Of a stretch of 6,380 nucleotides of DNA, positions 1 through 4,911 are shown one piece after another. A program made the position numbers and the translations under genes. The notes under the pieces are model-generated. The model had not been told where the DNA came from. It made no database searches and saw only the letters and a list, made by a program, of their open reading frames with translations. Source of the DNA: Nitrospirae bacterium RBG_19FT_COMBO_42_15 (lineage in GTDB: Bacteria > Nitrospirota > CAKKRA01 > 9FT-COMBO-42-15); contig MHEL01000018.1 in assembly GCA_001803815.1 (NCBI GenBank), positions 1 through 6,380 of the forward strand, given 5' to 3'. Position 1 is the stretch's first letter. Each line of letters starts with the position of its first letter.

Positions 1-268
1 CCCTACATGCGGAAGGCTTGAGATAGATGTTATAAAACTTGCCTCACAGGTTGAGCAGAGGCTCTCGCATATTAAAGAGCCGTTAGATATATCTGTGCTC
101 GGCTGTGTTGTTAATGGCATTGGCGAAGGCAAAGAGGCTGATATCGGCATTGCAGGCGGCAGGGGCATAGGCATTGTATTCAAGCACGGCAAGGTAATGA
201 AAAAGATAAAGGAATCAGAGCTTGCAGACCTTCTTGTAGAAGAGGTGGAGGAGATGGTGAGGAAGTAG
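1..268 (+). CDS. ispG: IspG (GcpE), 4-hydroxy-3-methylbut-2-enyl diphosphate synthase, C-terminal 88 residues (5' end outside window)
   Basis: The reading frame is open from base 2 and ends with TAG at 266-268. It gives the C-terminal iron-sulfur domain of IspG, the cytoplasmic [4Fe-4S] enzyme of the MEP isoprenoid pathway that reductively opens methylerythritol cyclodiphosphate to HMBPP. What is visible: PTCGR at the very start, which is the second Cys of the CPTC cluster motif (the first Cys would lie just upstream); then LGCVVNGIGE, carrying the third cluster Cys and the conserved Glu ligand; then EADIGIAGGRG and a short acidic-basic tail. By comparison the E. coli protein has NGPGE, so Pro is replaced by Ile here. 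The stop codon directly abuts the ATG of the next gene, so the two are probably co-transcribed and translationally coupled. Family assignment is secure; only the N-terminal TIM-barrel part is missing from view. Confidence 0.96.
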   Translation, partial: PTCGRLEIDVIKLASQVEQRLSHIKEPLDISVLGCVVNGIGEGKEADIGIAGGRGIGIVFKHGKVMKKIKESELADLLVEEVEEMVRK

Positions 269-724
269 ATGATAGACGGCGTGAAGATTAAAAAATTAAA
301 AGTCATTCCTGATGAGCGTGGAAGGCTGATGGAGATGCTCCGCTCTGATGACGAGCTCTTTATAAAGTTTGGCCAGGTATATATGACAACTGCATATCCC
401 GGTGTTGTGAAGGCATGGCACTATCATAAGAAGCAGATTGATAATTTTGCTGCTGTGAAAGGGATGATGAAAGTTGTCTTATATGACAACAGAAAAGATT
501 CAGCGACTCACGGCGAGGTTAATGAGTTTTTTATGGGCGAGCATAATCCTATCCTTTTGCAGATACCTGCTAATGTATACCATGGCTTTAAGTGCATAAG
601 CGAGGCAGAGGCGATTGTAATTAACTGTTCTACAGAGCCGTACAATCCCAATTCACCTGATGAATACCGCATTCCGCCTGATTCAAAAGAGATACCTTAC
701 GACTGGAAGAGAAAGGACGGCTGA
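269..724 (+). CDS. rfbC: RmlC-like dTDP-4-dehydrorhamnose 3,5-epimerase (short form)
   Basis: Cytosolic cupin-fold sugar epimerase, expected to convert dTDP-4-dehydro-6-deoxyglucose to dTDP-4-dehydrorhamnose. Motifs seen: DERGRLMEM at residues 15-23, WHYH at 50-53 (the family's LHYQ region with the catalytic His, here H51), YDNRKDSATHG at 72-82, and IPANVYHGF at 99-107 with the second conserved His (H105). These are followed by EPYNPNSPDEYRI at 123-135, the region of the conserved active-site Tyr. At 151 residues it is shorter than the roughly 180-residue classical RmlC. It also lacks the usual RGLHYQ wording, so it belongs to a divergent short subfamily and could act on a related dTDP-ketosugar. 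The start is fixed by the ispG stop immediately before it; GAGGAGATGGTGAGG just upstream can serve as the ribosome site. The neighbouring rmlB and rmlD support the rhamnose role. Confidence 0.85.
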   Translation: MIDGVKIKKLKVIPDERGRLMEMLRSDDELFIKFGQVYMTTAYPGVVKAWHYHKKQIDNFAAVKGMMKVVLYDNRKDSATHGEVNEFFMGEHNPILLQIPANVYHGFKCISEAEAIVINCSTEPYNPNSPDEYRIPPDSKEIPYDWKRKDG

Positions 725-726
725 AG

Positions 727-1743
727 ATGAAACTCCTGATTACAGGCGGCGCAGGTTTTATCGGCTCTAACTTTATCAGATACATCTTAAAGCATCATAA
801 AAATTATAAGGTAATAAACCTTGACAAGCTTACCTATGCAGGGAATCTTGAAAATCTAAAGGATATAGAAAAGGATAAAAGATATAAATTTGTAAGAGGC
901 GATATACTAAAGGCTAAAGGCAAATGGCTAAAGACGAGGGGGGTAGATGCTGTAATTAATTTTGCTGCTGAGTCCCATGTGGACAGGAGCATTGTTGATT
1001 CCTCTGATTTTATCCAGACAAATGTTGTCGGCACACAGATCCTCCTTGAGGCAGCAAGAGAGGCAAGGATTAAGAGATATATCCAGATATCAACAGATGA
1101 GGTCTATGGCTCTCTTGGAAAGAGCGGGTATTTCACAGAAAAGACGCCCTTAGCGCCAAACAGCCCATATTCTGCAAGCAAGGCAGCAGCAGACATGCTT
1201 GTTCGCGCCTATTTTCACACGCATAATTTCCCCGGTATAATTACACGCTGTTCAAATAACTACGGCCCATATCAATTCCCAGAAAAATTTATCCCTTTGA
1301 TGATTACCAACGCCTTAGAAGGCAAACCGCTTCCTGTTTACGGCGACGGTCTGAATGTCCGCGATTGGATATTTGTGGATGACCACTGCTCTGCCATTGA
1401 TGCAATCCTTCATAAAGGAAAGAATGGAGAGGTTTACAATATCGGCGGCAATTCTGAAAAGAGAAACATAGATGTTGTAAAATTGATTCTTAAGAAATTA
1501 ATAGGCCATACAGGCCATATAGGACCTATTATAAAATTCGTTCCAGATAGAAAGGGCCATGACAGGCGGTATGCCATTGATTCAACAAAAATCAAGAAAG
1601 AGCTTGGGTGGAGGCCTAAATACGACTTTGACAAAGGCCTTGATATGACCATTGACTGGTATTTAAAAAATAAGGAGTGGTGGCAGAAGATTAAGAGCGG
1701 AGAGTATAAAAGATATTATAAAAAGATGTACAGAGAAGGCTAA
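727..1743 (+). CDS. rfbB: RmlB, dTDP-glucose 4,6-dehydratase
   Basis: Extended short-chain dehydrogenase (NAD-dependent, cytosolic) that dehydrates dTDP-glucose to dTDP-4-dehydro-6-deoxyglucose. At 338 residues it has the family's usual length. Motifs: nucleotide-binding TGGAGFIGS at 6-14 (G7, G10, G13); NFAAESHVDRSI at 78-89; catalytic STDEVYG at 122-128 (T123, D124, E125); YSASK at 148-152 (Y148, K152); NNYGPYQFPEKFIP at 177-190; VYGDGLNVRDW at 204-214; and GHDRRYAID at 277-285. The start lies 2 bases after the rfbC stop, and AAAGGA at 711-716 is a plausible ribosome site. Two oddities are seen. Residues 61-69 (LKAKGKWLK) are encoded by a low-complexity repeat. Residues 260-268 (GHTGHIGPI) are encoded by a 9-base tandem repeat in a region that is normally a variable loop. 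Neither touches the catalytic motifs, so the enzyme is probably active. Confidence 0.97.
   Translation: MKLLITGGAGFIGSNFIRYILKHHKNYKVINLDKLTYAGNLENLKDIEKDKRYKFVRGDILKAKGKWLKTRGVDAVINFAAESHVDRSIVDSSDFIQTNVVGTQILLEAAREARIKRYIQISTDEVYGSLGKSGYFTEKTPLAPNSPYSASKAAADMLVRAYFHTHNFPGIITRCSNNYGPYQFPEKFIPLMITNALEGKPLPVYGDGLNVRDWIFVDDHCSAIDAILHKGKNGEVYNIGGNSEKRNIDVVKLILKKLIGHTGHIGPIIKFVPDRKGHDRRYAIDSTKIKKELGWRPKYDFDKGLDMTIDWYLKNKEWWQKIKSGEYKRYYKKMYREG
906..933 (+). repeat. Low-complexity purine-rich repeat, copy 1, inside rmlB
   Basis: This tract is built from AAAGGCTAAAGG- and AATGGCTAAAG-type units. It shares an exact 11-base block, AATGGCTAAAG (923-933), with 1755-1765, and AAGGCTAAAGG (910-920) with 1737-1747 apart from a T at the last position. 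It encodes rmlB residues 61-69, between the GDI motif and the AAESHVDRS motif, a part of the family that tolerates length change. The two copies are read in different frames relative to the repeat. Confidence 0.6.
1504..1530 (+). repeat. In-frame 9-base tandem repeat, three imperfect units, in rmlB
   Basis: Three consecutive 9-mers (GGCCATACA, GGCCATATA, GGACCTATT) encode GHT-GHI-GPI, residues 260-268. The period is a multiple of three, so copy-number change would keep the frame. The site lies in the C-terminal variable loop before the FVPDR motif. Confidence 0.6.
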
Positions 1744-1788
1744 AGGTAAAGGCGAATGGCTAAAGGCAAAGGGCAAAAGGTAAAAAGG
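1737..1788 (+). repeat. Low-complexity purine-rich repeat, copy 2, across the rmlB-rmlD junction
   Basis: The tract consists of degenerate GGCTAAA / GGTAAA / GGCAAA units. It contains the rmlB stop (TAA 1741-1743), two AAAGG blocks able to act as ribosome sites (1742-1746 and 1748-1752), the rmlD ATG (1756-1758) and the codons for the lysine-rich leader of RmlD. The copy inside rmlB shares AATGGCTAAAG exactly. This is consistent with a small dispersed repeat or slippage-prone tract exapted as a translation start. Confidence 0.6.
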
Positions 1789-2637
1789 AAATTATTAATA
1801 ACCGGTTCAAATGGGATGCTTGGAAAAGCGCTTGTTGAGCGATTAAGTAAAAAATACAGTATAAAAGCGATTACAAGAGAAGACGCAGATATAACAGACC
1901 TCAATACAATCACAAAAGTAATTACAAAAATAAAGCCTGATATTGTTATTCATACTGCTGCATATACAAAGGTGGATGACTGTGAAAGCAATTCCATCCA
2001 TGCCTATAAGGTAAATGCCATTGGCACAAGGAATGTTGCTGTAGCATGTCAGAGGATTGATGCCTCAATGGTATATATCAGCACAGACTATGTCTTTGAC
2101 GGCACAAAGAATGCGCCATATATTGAATTTGACGCTGCTAACCCTATAAGCATTTACGGTAAAACCAAGCTTGCAGGCGAGGAATTTGTCCGGCAGATAT
2201 TAAACAGGTTTTATATTGTAAGGACATCATGGCTGTATGGAGAGGGCGGGGTTAATTTCGTAGATACTATTATTAATAAGGCAAACACTGAAAAGGAATT
2301 AAAAATTGTTAACGACCAAAGAGGCTCGCCAACTTATACAAAGGATTTGGCAGATAAGATAGACGAGATTATCAGCAGAGAAAGATACGGCATCTATCAT
2401 GTTACAAACAGCGGCTCCTGTTCATGGTTTGAGTTTGCAAAGAAGATTATTGATATAACTAATATAGGACATATAAGACTTATATCAATAAAGAGCAGCG
2501 AATTAAATAGACCAGCCAAAAGACCTGCAAACTCAGTTCTGCAAAACTTCATGCTTGAGCTTGAAGGCATCCCATTGCTGCGGTCTTGGGAAGAGGCGGT
2601 GAGGGAGTATATAGAGAAAACTGGGTTTTCGTCTTGA
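1756..2637 (+). CDS. rfbD: RmlD, dTDP-4-dehydrorhamnose reductase
   Basis: NAD(P)H-dependent SDR that performs the last step to dTDP-L-rhamnose, in the cytosol. It is 293 residues, normal for the family. Motifs: ITGSNGMLG at 15-23 (G17, G20, G23); HTAAYTKVDDCE at 66-77; STDYVFDG at 109-116; YGKTK at 134-138 (catalytic Tyr/Lys); RTSWLYG at 156-162; NDQRGSPTYT at 186-195; and NRPAKRPANSVL at 251-262. The start is set by the repeat: from the ATG at 1756 to the glycine motif there is no other ATG, GTG or TTG in frame. The protein therefore carries a 12-residue basic leader (MAKGKGQKVKRK) that most relatives lack. It starts 12 bases after the rmlB stop. Its last codon region overlaps the -35 box of a promoter for the next module. 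A second, broken copy of its 3' end lies at 3396-3500. Confidence 0.95.
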   Translation: MAKGKGQKVKRKLLITGSNGMLGKALVERLSKKYSIKAITREDADITDLNTITKVITKIKPDIVIHTAAYTKVDDCESNSIHAYKVNAIGTRNVAVACQRIDASMVYISTDYVFDGTKNAPYIEFDAANPISIYGKTKLAGEEFVRQILNRFYIVRTSWLYGEGGVNFVDTIINKANTEKELKIVNDQRGSPTYTKDLADKIDEIISRERYGIYHVTNSGSCSWFEFAKKIIDITNIGHIRLISIKSSELNRPAKRPANSVLQNFMLELEGIPLLRSWEEAVREYIEKTGFSS

Positions 2638-2662
2638 CTCCACTTTTAATGCCATTTATAAT
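2634..2662 (+). promoter_or_regulatory. Near-consensus sigma-70 promoter for the PIN module
   Basis: TTGACT (2634-2639) and TATAAT (2657-2662) are separated by exactly 17 bases. The -35 box overlaps the rmlD stop codon (2635-2637). Transcription would start near 2669, giving a leader of about 34 bases before the ATG at 2703. This is a prediction from sequence only, but the match and spacing are the best in the window. Confidence 0.7.
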
Positions 2663-2702
2663 AAAAACATAATGTCAGGCCAATTGACCAATTCTCTATA
2701 TT

Positions 2703-3170
2703 ATGAAAAAAGATAAGGTAAAAGTCTATCTTGATACAAGTGTTTATAATAGACCATTTGATGATCAAGGGCAAACAAGAATAAGACTTGAAAGCGAGGC
2801 CTTTCTTTCAATAGTGGAAAAGGCTATTTTAGGAACAATCTCTATTATAGGGTCTTCAATATTAGCTTATGAAAACACGCAAAACCCCTTTGTTCACCGT
2901 AAAGAGCGGGTTTTGAGTTATCTATCTGTAGCAACCAGAAACATAAGGCTAAATAATTTTATTAGAAAGAAGGCGCTATTACTGGAGGATATAGGAATTG
3001 ACCCTTTAGATGCCTTACATATTGCATGTGCAGAGTTTGGCGGAGCAGAATATTTTATTACATGTGATGATGATGTTATAAAAAAGGCAAAAAAGCATAG
3101 GGAGATAGTAATAATAGAAGTTTGCAATCCATTAGAGTTTGTTTTAAAGGAGGTCTTTAAGGATGCTTAA
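2703..3170 (+). CDS. PIN-domain protein, probable VapC-like ribonuclease toxin
   Basis: A 155-residue single PIN domain, the fold of Mg-dependent RNases used by type II toxins. The expected acidic residues are visible: D11 in VYLDTSVYNRPF (8-19), E57 in SSILAYEN (51-58), D103 in DPLDALHIACAE (100-111), and the C-terminal cluster D122-D124 in FITCDDDV. The YLDTSVYNRPFDD opening is typical of a subgroup that occurs with a small partner gene. No Shine-Dalgarno sequence is seen before the ATG, whereas the partner gene has a perfect one, so translation could favour the partner. The gene overlaps the partner by 8 bases, with the toxin gene first. It has its own strong promoter and is followed by an rmlD fragment, which suggests the pair was inserted. 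Target RNA unknown; the toxin role is inferred from the family. Confidence 0.85.
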   Translation: MKKDKVKVYLDTSVYNRPFDDQGQTRIRLESEAFLSIVEKAILGTISIIGSSILAYENTQNPFVHRKERVLSYLSVATRNIRLNNFIRKKALLLEDIGIDPLDALHIACAEFGGAEYFITCDDDVIKKAKKHREIVIIEVCNPLEFVLKEVFKDA

Positions 3171-3387
3171 GACGCAGCGAAAAACATTAAGCGGCTATGC
3201 CTTACGAGAGGCAGGCTGGAACGCACTGGTTAAAGACATTGGGTTAATAAATGCCACAAGATTTATATTGCAGTATGAATCTGGTTATGGCGATTACACA
3301 AAGATTAAAAAAGAACTTTTTAAAGGCAAAAGCGTAACTGACATTTGTAAAGAACTTGAAAAGTTCGAAAAATCTGGATTTAAATAA
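3163..3387 (+). CDS. Small partner protein of the PIN toxin, putative antitoxin
   Basis: A 74-residue soluble, charged protein with the pattern ALREAGWNALVKDIGLINATRF early and a YGDYTK segment at about 42-47. As I recall, small proteins with an ALREAGW-like opening and a GDYT segment sit next to PIN genes of this type in many bacteria; I cannot confirm this by search. No classical ribbon-helix-helix or AbrB motif is recognisable, so how it would neutralise the toxin is not shown. AAAGGAGG at 3146-3153, 9 bases before the ATG, is the strongest ribosome site in the window. The 8-base overlap with the PIN gene indicates translational coupling. The rmlD remnant starts about 9 bases after its stop codon. 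Confidence 0.7.
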   Translation: MLKTQRKTLSGYALREAGWNALVKDIGLINATRFILQYESGYGDYTKIKKELFKGKSVTDICKELEKFEKSGFK

Positions 3388-3395
3388 AGGATAGA

Positions 3396-3500
3396 AGCAC
3401 TGTTCTTAACAGGCCGGCAAAAAGGCCTGCAAACTCAGTTTTGCAGAACTTTATGCTTGAGCTTGAAGGGATTTCTCCGATGAGACACTGGGGGATGTAG
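3396..3500 (+). pseudogene. Broken rmlD 3'-end fragment (displaced tail)
   Basis: In the frame of CTT at 3405-3407 this reads LNRPAKRPANSVLQNF followed by MLELEGI (3405-3473), exactly the 23 residues of RmlD at 250-272 (2503-2571). The DNA differs at 12 of 69 positions, and every difference is synonymous. Similarity continues weakly to a Trp at 3489-3491, then a probable one-base frameshift leads to TAG at 3498-3500; with one base added the frame would read on through DVEKAT. No start codon or N-terminal part is present. The synonymous-only pattern means the fragment evolved as part of a working gene before being cut off, so it is not a simple recent tandem copy of the resident rmlD end. Confidence 0.85.
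3410..3429 (+). other. Perfect 6-bp hairpin inside the rmlD remnant
   Basis: CAGGCC (3410-3415) and GGCCTG (3424-3429) form a stem with an 8-base loop. It follows the antitoxin-like gene by about 22 bases. There is no U-tract after it, so it is not a normal Rho-independent terminator. The stem is created by third-position changes relative to the intact rmlD, which lacks it. Confidence 0.35.
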
Positions 3501-3609
3501 AGAAGGCTACTTAGTTTGTATCGTGGAGGCATTTTTAGTTATCCAGTTTCTGGAAAAGCAGCAAAAAAAGAAGGGAAGCAATATGAAGAGAATGCGAAAA
3601 GAGTAAGAT
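3501..3609 (+). other. Spacer between rmlD remnant and truncated ORF; no intact gene
   Basis: An A-rich stretch with short open frames only. One frame reads SYPVSGKAAKKEGKQ to a stop at 3616-3618, but it has no start codon and no family I recognise. It may be further debris of earlier insertions. Confidence 0.4.
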
Positions 3610-3792
3610 ATGCTTGAAGAGTATGATTTTAGTAAAGGCATTCAGGGAAAATATGCGAAAAGGTATACGGAAGGTGCAAATGTTGTGGTTATAGAGATAG
3701 GGGAGAACAAGGCACTCGAACGGATACCCTTCGGGCACCGCTTAGCGCCGCATTATAATAGAAAAAGGACAATAAAATGCCAAAATTTTTAA
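3610..3792 (+). CDS. Truncated small antitoxin-like protein (EYDFSKG family), C-terminus replaced
   Basis: A 60-residue ORF. Residues 1-28 (EYDFSKG, then GKYAKRY, then GANVVVIE) resemble the start of a widespread small protein family usually found beside toxin genes, in which the chain normally continues with a segment like a PDSESVNEALR helix. Here that half is absent: from about base 3697 the frame runs through an attC-like hairpin and into the start of the next gene, giving an unrelated basic tail. It overlaps the next CDS by 16 bases. The ribosome site is weak (GAGTAAG before the ATG). It is probably a remnant cut by the recombination that placed the downstream cassette, and its function is doubtful. 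The family link is from memory of the motif, not a search. Confidence 0.5.
   Translation: MLEEYDFSKGIQGKYAKRYTEGANVVVIEIGENKALERIPFGHRLAPHYNRKRTIKCQNF
3701..3758 (+). repeat. attC-like structured element A
   Basis: An imperfect inverted repeat. AACAAGGCACT (3706-3716) is followed by one unpaired base (C3717) and GAACGG, then CCC-TTC-GGG forms the tip (3727-3735). The right arm is CCGCTT-AGCGCC (3738-3749), and ATTATA follows at 3752-3757. The layout is the same as in element B at 4810-4877, although the stem sequences differ, which is how integron attC sites behave. The outer boxes do not fit the canonical RYYYAAC / GTTRRRY pair well, so this is a degenerate or non-canonical site, or a different kind of structured repeat. 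It ends 19 bases before the next start codon and contains TATAAT (3754-3759) at its edge, without a good -35. Confidence 0.5.
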
Positions 3793-4805
3793 CTATTTCC
3801 CCAACACACGTATTAGGTAAGAAGCCTTTTGCTTGGAATAATTTTTATAAAGGGCACTATGTTGCTATTGGCTGGATGGATATAGACCTTACAGGTTGGG
3901 ATATTGAGAAAATTATATCTTATATTAAAGAACAAAACTTTCCGAATGAGGATAGTGCTATTTCTTCTTTTAAAAAATTTATAGCACTCGAAATTGGCGA
4001 TTTCGTGGCAGCCAATAATGTCAATTACGGCTTATTCGGTGTAGGAAAAGTCATTTCTGATTATAAATTTAAATTACATATCCATGACTCTGGAGATGAA
4101 AACATAAATCATCATTACTCCCATTATCGTGAGGTAGATTGGTTAATAACCGAATATCTGCCACGGGAAAAAATCCTTAGACACGGAGAAAAACCATGGC
4201 CACCTTACGGGACAACCGGAACCTTAGAACCAGAATTACCTGATTACATAAAAAGACTTCTAGGCGAAAAACCTTCGGAAGAAGAAATTCAAGAAGATAA
4301 TTCTAAACCAATAACGTCAAACTTTTTAGCACAACTGATTGAACATGTTAATGAATTGAGAAGAGATCCTGCGCATCAAGAAAGAGCGCATGAATCACTG
4401 GTTGAGGATTTTCTTGTCTTATTGGGATATCAAAAACATTCAGATATCAAATATCGGCAGTCACGAATTGATATTACCGTATGGGATAATGAAAATCCGC
4501 TACTGCTATTAGAAGTCAAGCGCGAGTGGAATCTAAACTGGGAAACACATGCATCAGAATTAAAACAAGCATACGGATATTCCTATGATAAAGGAATTAG
4601 ATATATATTACTTACCAATGGGGATTACTATGCATTTTTTGACAGAGTAAAAGGCCTTTCTTACGAAAAAAATTTGGTTGGCGAATTTCAACTGAGCTCA
4701 TTACAGATGGATGACATACAACTCATTAATAAATTAAAGAAGGAAAACCTGACTAAAACTAGTGTTTCTGAAATTCTAAAAAATATTTCAGAAATATTCG
4801 AATGA
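3777..4805 (+). CDS. Putative modification-dependent restriction endonuclease: PUA/EVE-like domain plus PD-(D/E)XK nuclease
   Basis: A 342-residue soluble protein with two parts. Residues 1-125 hold SPTHV at 8-12, YVAIGW at 28-33, LEIGDFVAANN at 71-81 and GLFGVGKV at 85-92, then YSHYREVDW at 114-122. This resembles the PUA/EVE-like superfamily that reads modified bases in DNA or RNA. An acidic linker (about 150-180) follows. Residues 185-300 look like a PD-(D/E)XK nuclease of the HsdR N-terminal type: helix HESLVEDFLVLLGY (205-218), D232 in RIDITV, E246 and K248 in LEVKREW, and Q264/Y268 in KQAYGYSYD, the QxxxY motif of type I restriction subunits. No helicase or methyltransferase is present. 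AAAAAGGA at 3762-3769 is its ribosome site, 7 bases before the ATG. Arginine codons include many CGN, unlike the rml genes, and the gene is bracketed by attC-like elements, so it is probably acquired. Substrate is not known. Confidence 0.75.
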   Translation: MPKFLTISPTHVLGKKPFAWNNFYKGHYVAIGWMDIDLTGWDIEKIISYIKEQNFPNEDSAISSFKKFIALEIGDFVAANNVNYGLFGVGKVISDYKFKLHIHDSGDENINHHYSHYREVDWLITEYLPREKILRHGEKPWPPYGTTGTLEPELPDYIKRLLGEKPSEEEIQEDNSKPITSNFLAQLIEHVNELRRDPAHQERAHESLVEDFLVLLGYQKHSDIKYRQSRIDITVWDNENPLLLLEVKREWNLNWETHASELKQAYGYSYDKGIRYILLTNGDYYAFFDRVKGLSYEKNLVGEFQLSSLQMDDIQLINKLKKENLTKTSVSEILKNISEIFE

Positions 4806-4809
4806 ACGC

Positions 4810-4877
4810 CTATAACAACGCGCTACACCTGACCAAAAATGCTGCATGTTTTCAGCAGGTGAGCTTAAATATTATAC
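4810..4877 (+). repeat. attC-like structured element B
   Basis: Starts 5 bases after the stop codon of the nuclease gene. TATAAC (4811-4816), then AACAACGCGCT (4814-4824), one unpaired A (4825), and CACCTG (4826-4831) pairing perfectly with CAGGTG (4856-4861). AGC (4862-4864) pairs with GCT (4822-4824). A second small stem, GCTG/CAGC, sits at 4841-4856, and ATTATA closes at 4871-4876. The left arm matches element A at 9 of 11 bases, and the single extrahelical base falls at the same place. The position directly behind an ORF is the one expected for the attC of a cassette. The 3' box has A where integrase cleavage normally needs the G of GTT, so it may be inactive. Confidence 0.55.
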
Positions 4878-4911
4878 CAAAACAAACGTGCAAAGCTTGG
4901 ATTAAATTGCA

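Noticed and set aside
834..1153. Overlapping ORFs on both strands inside rmlB
   Set aside because: They are shadows of the rmlB reading frame, which has all catalytic motifs.
3535..3738. Reverse-strand ORF of 67 codons
   Set aside because: Its protein has no recognisable motif, it lies antisense to the remnant region and element A, and it has no ribosome site.
3754..3759. TATAAT as promoter of the nuclease gene
   Set aside because: No -35 hexamer at 16-18 bases upstream, and the bases belong to the hairpin boundary; kept only as a remark.
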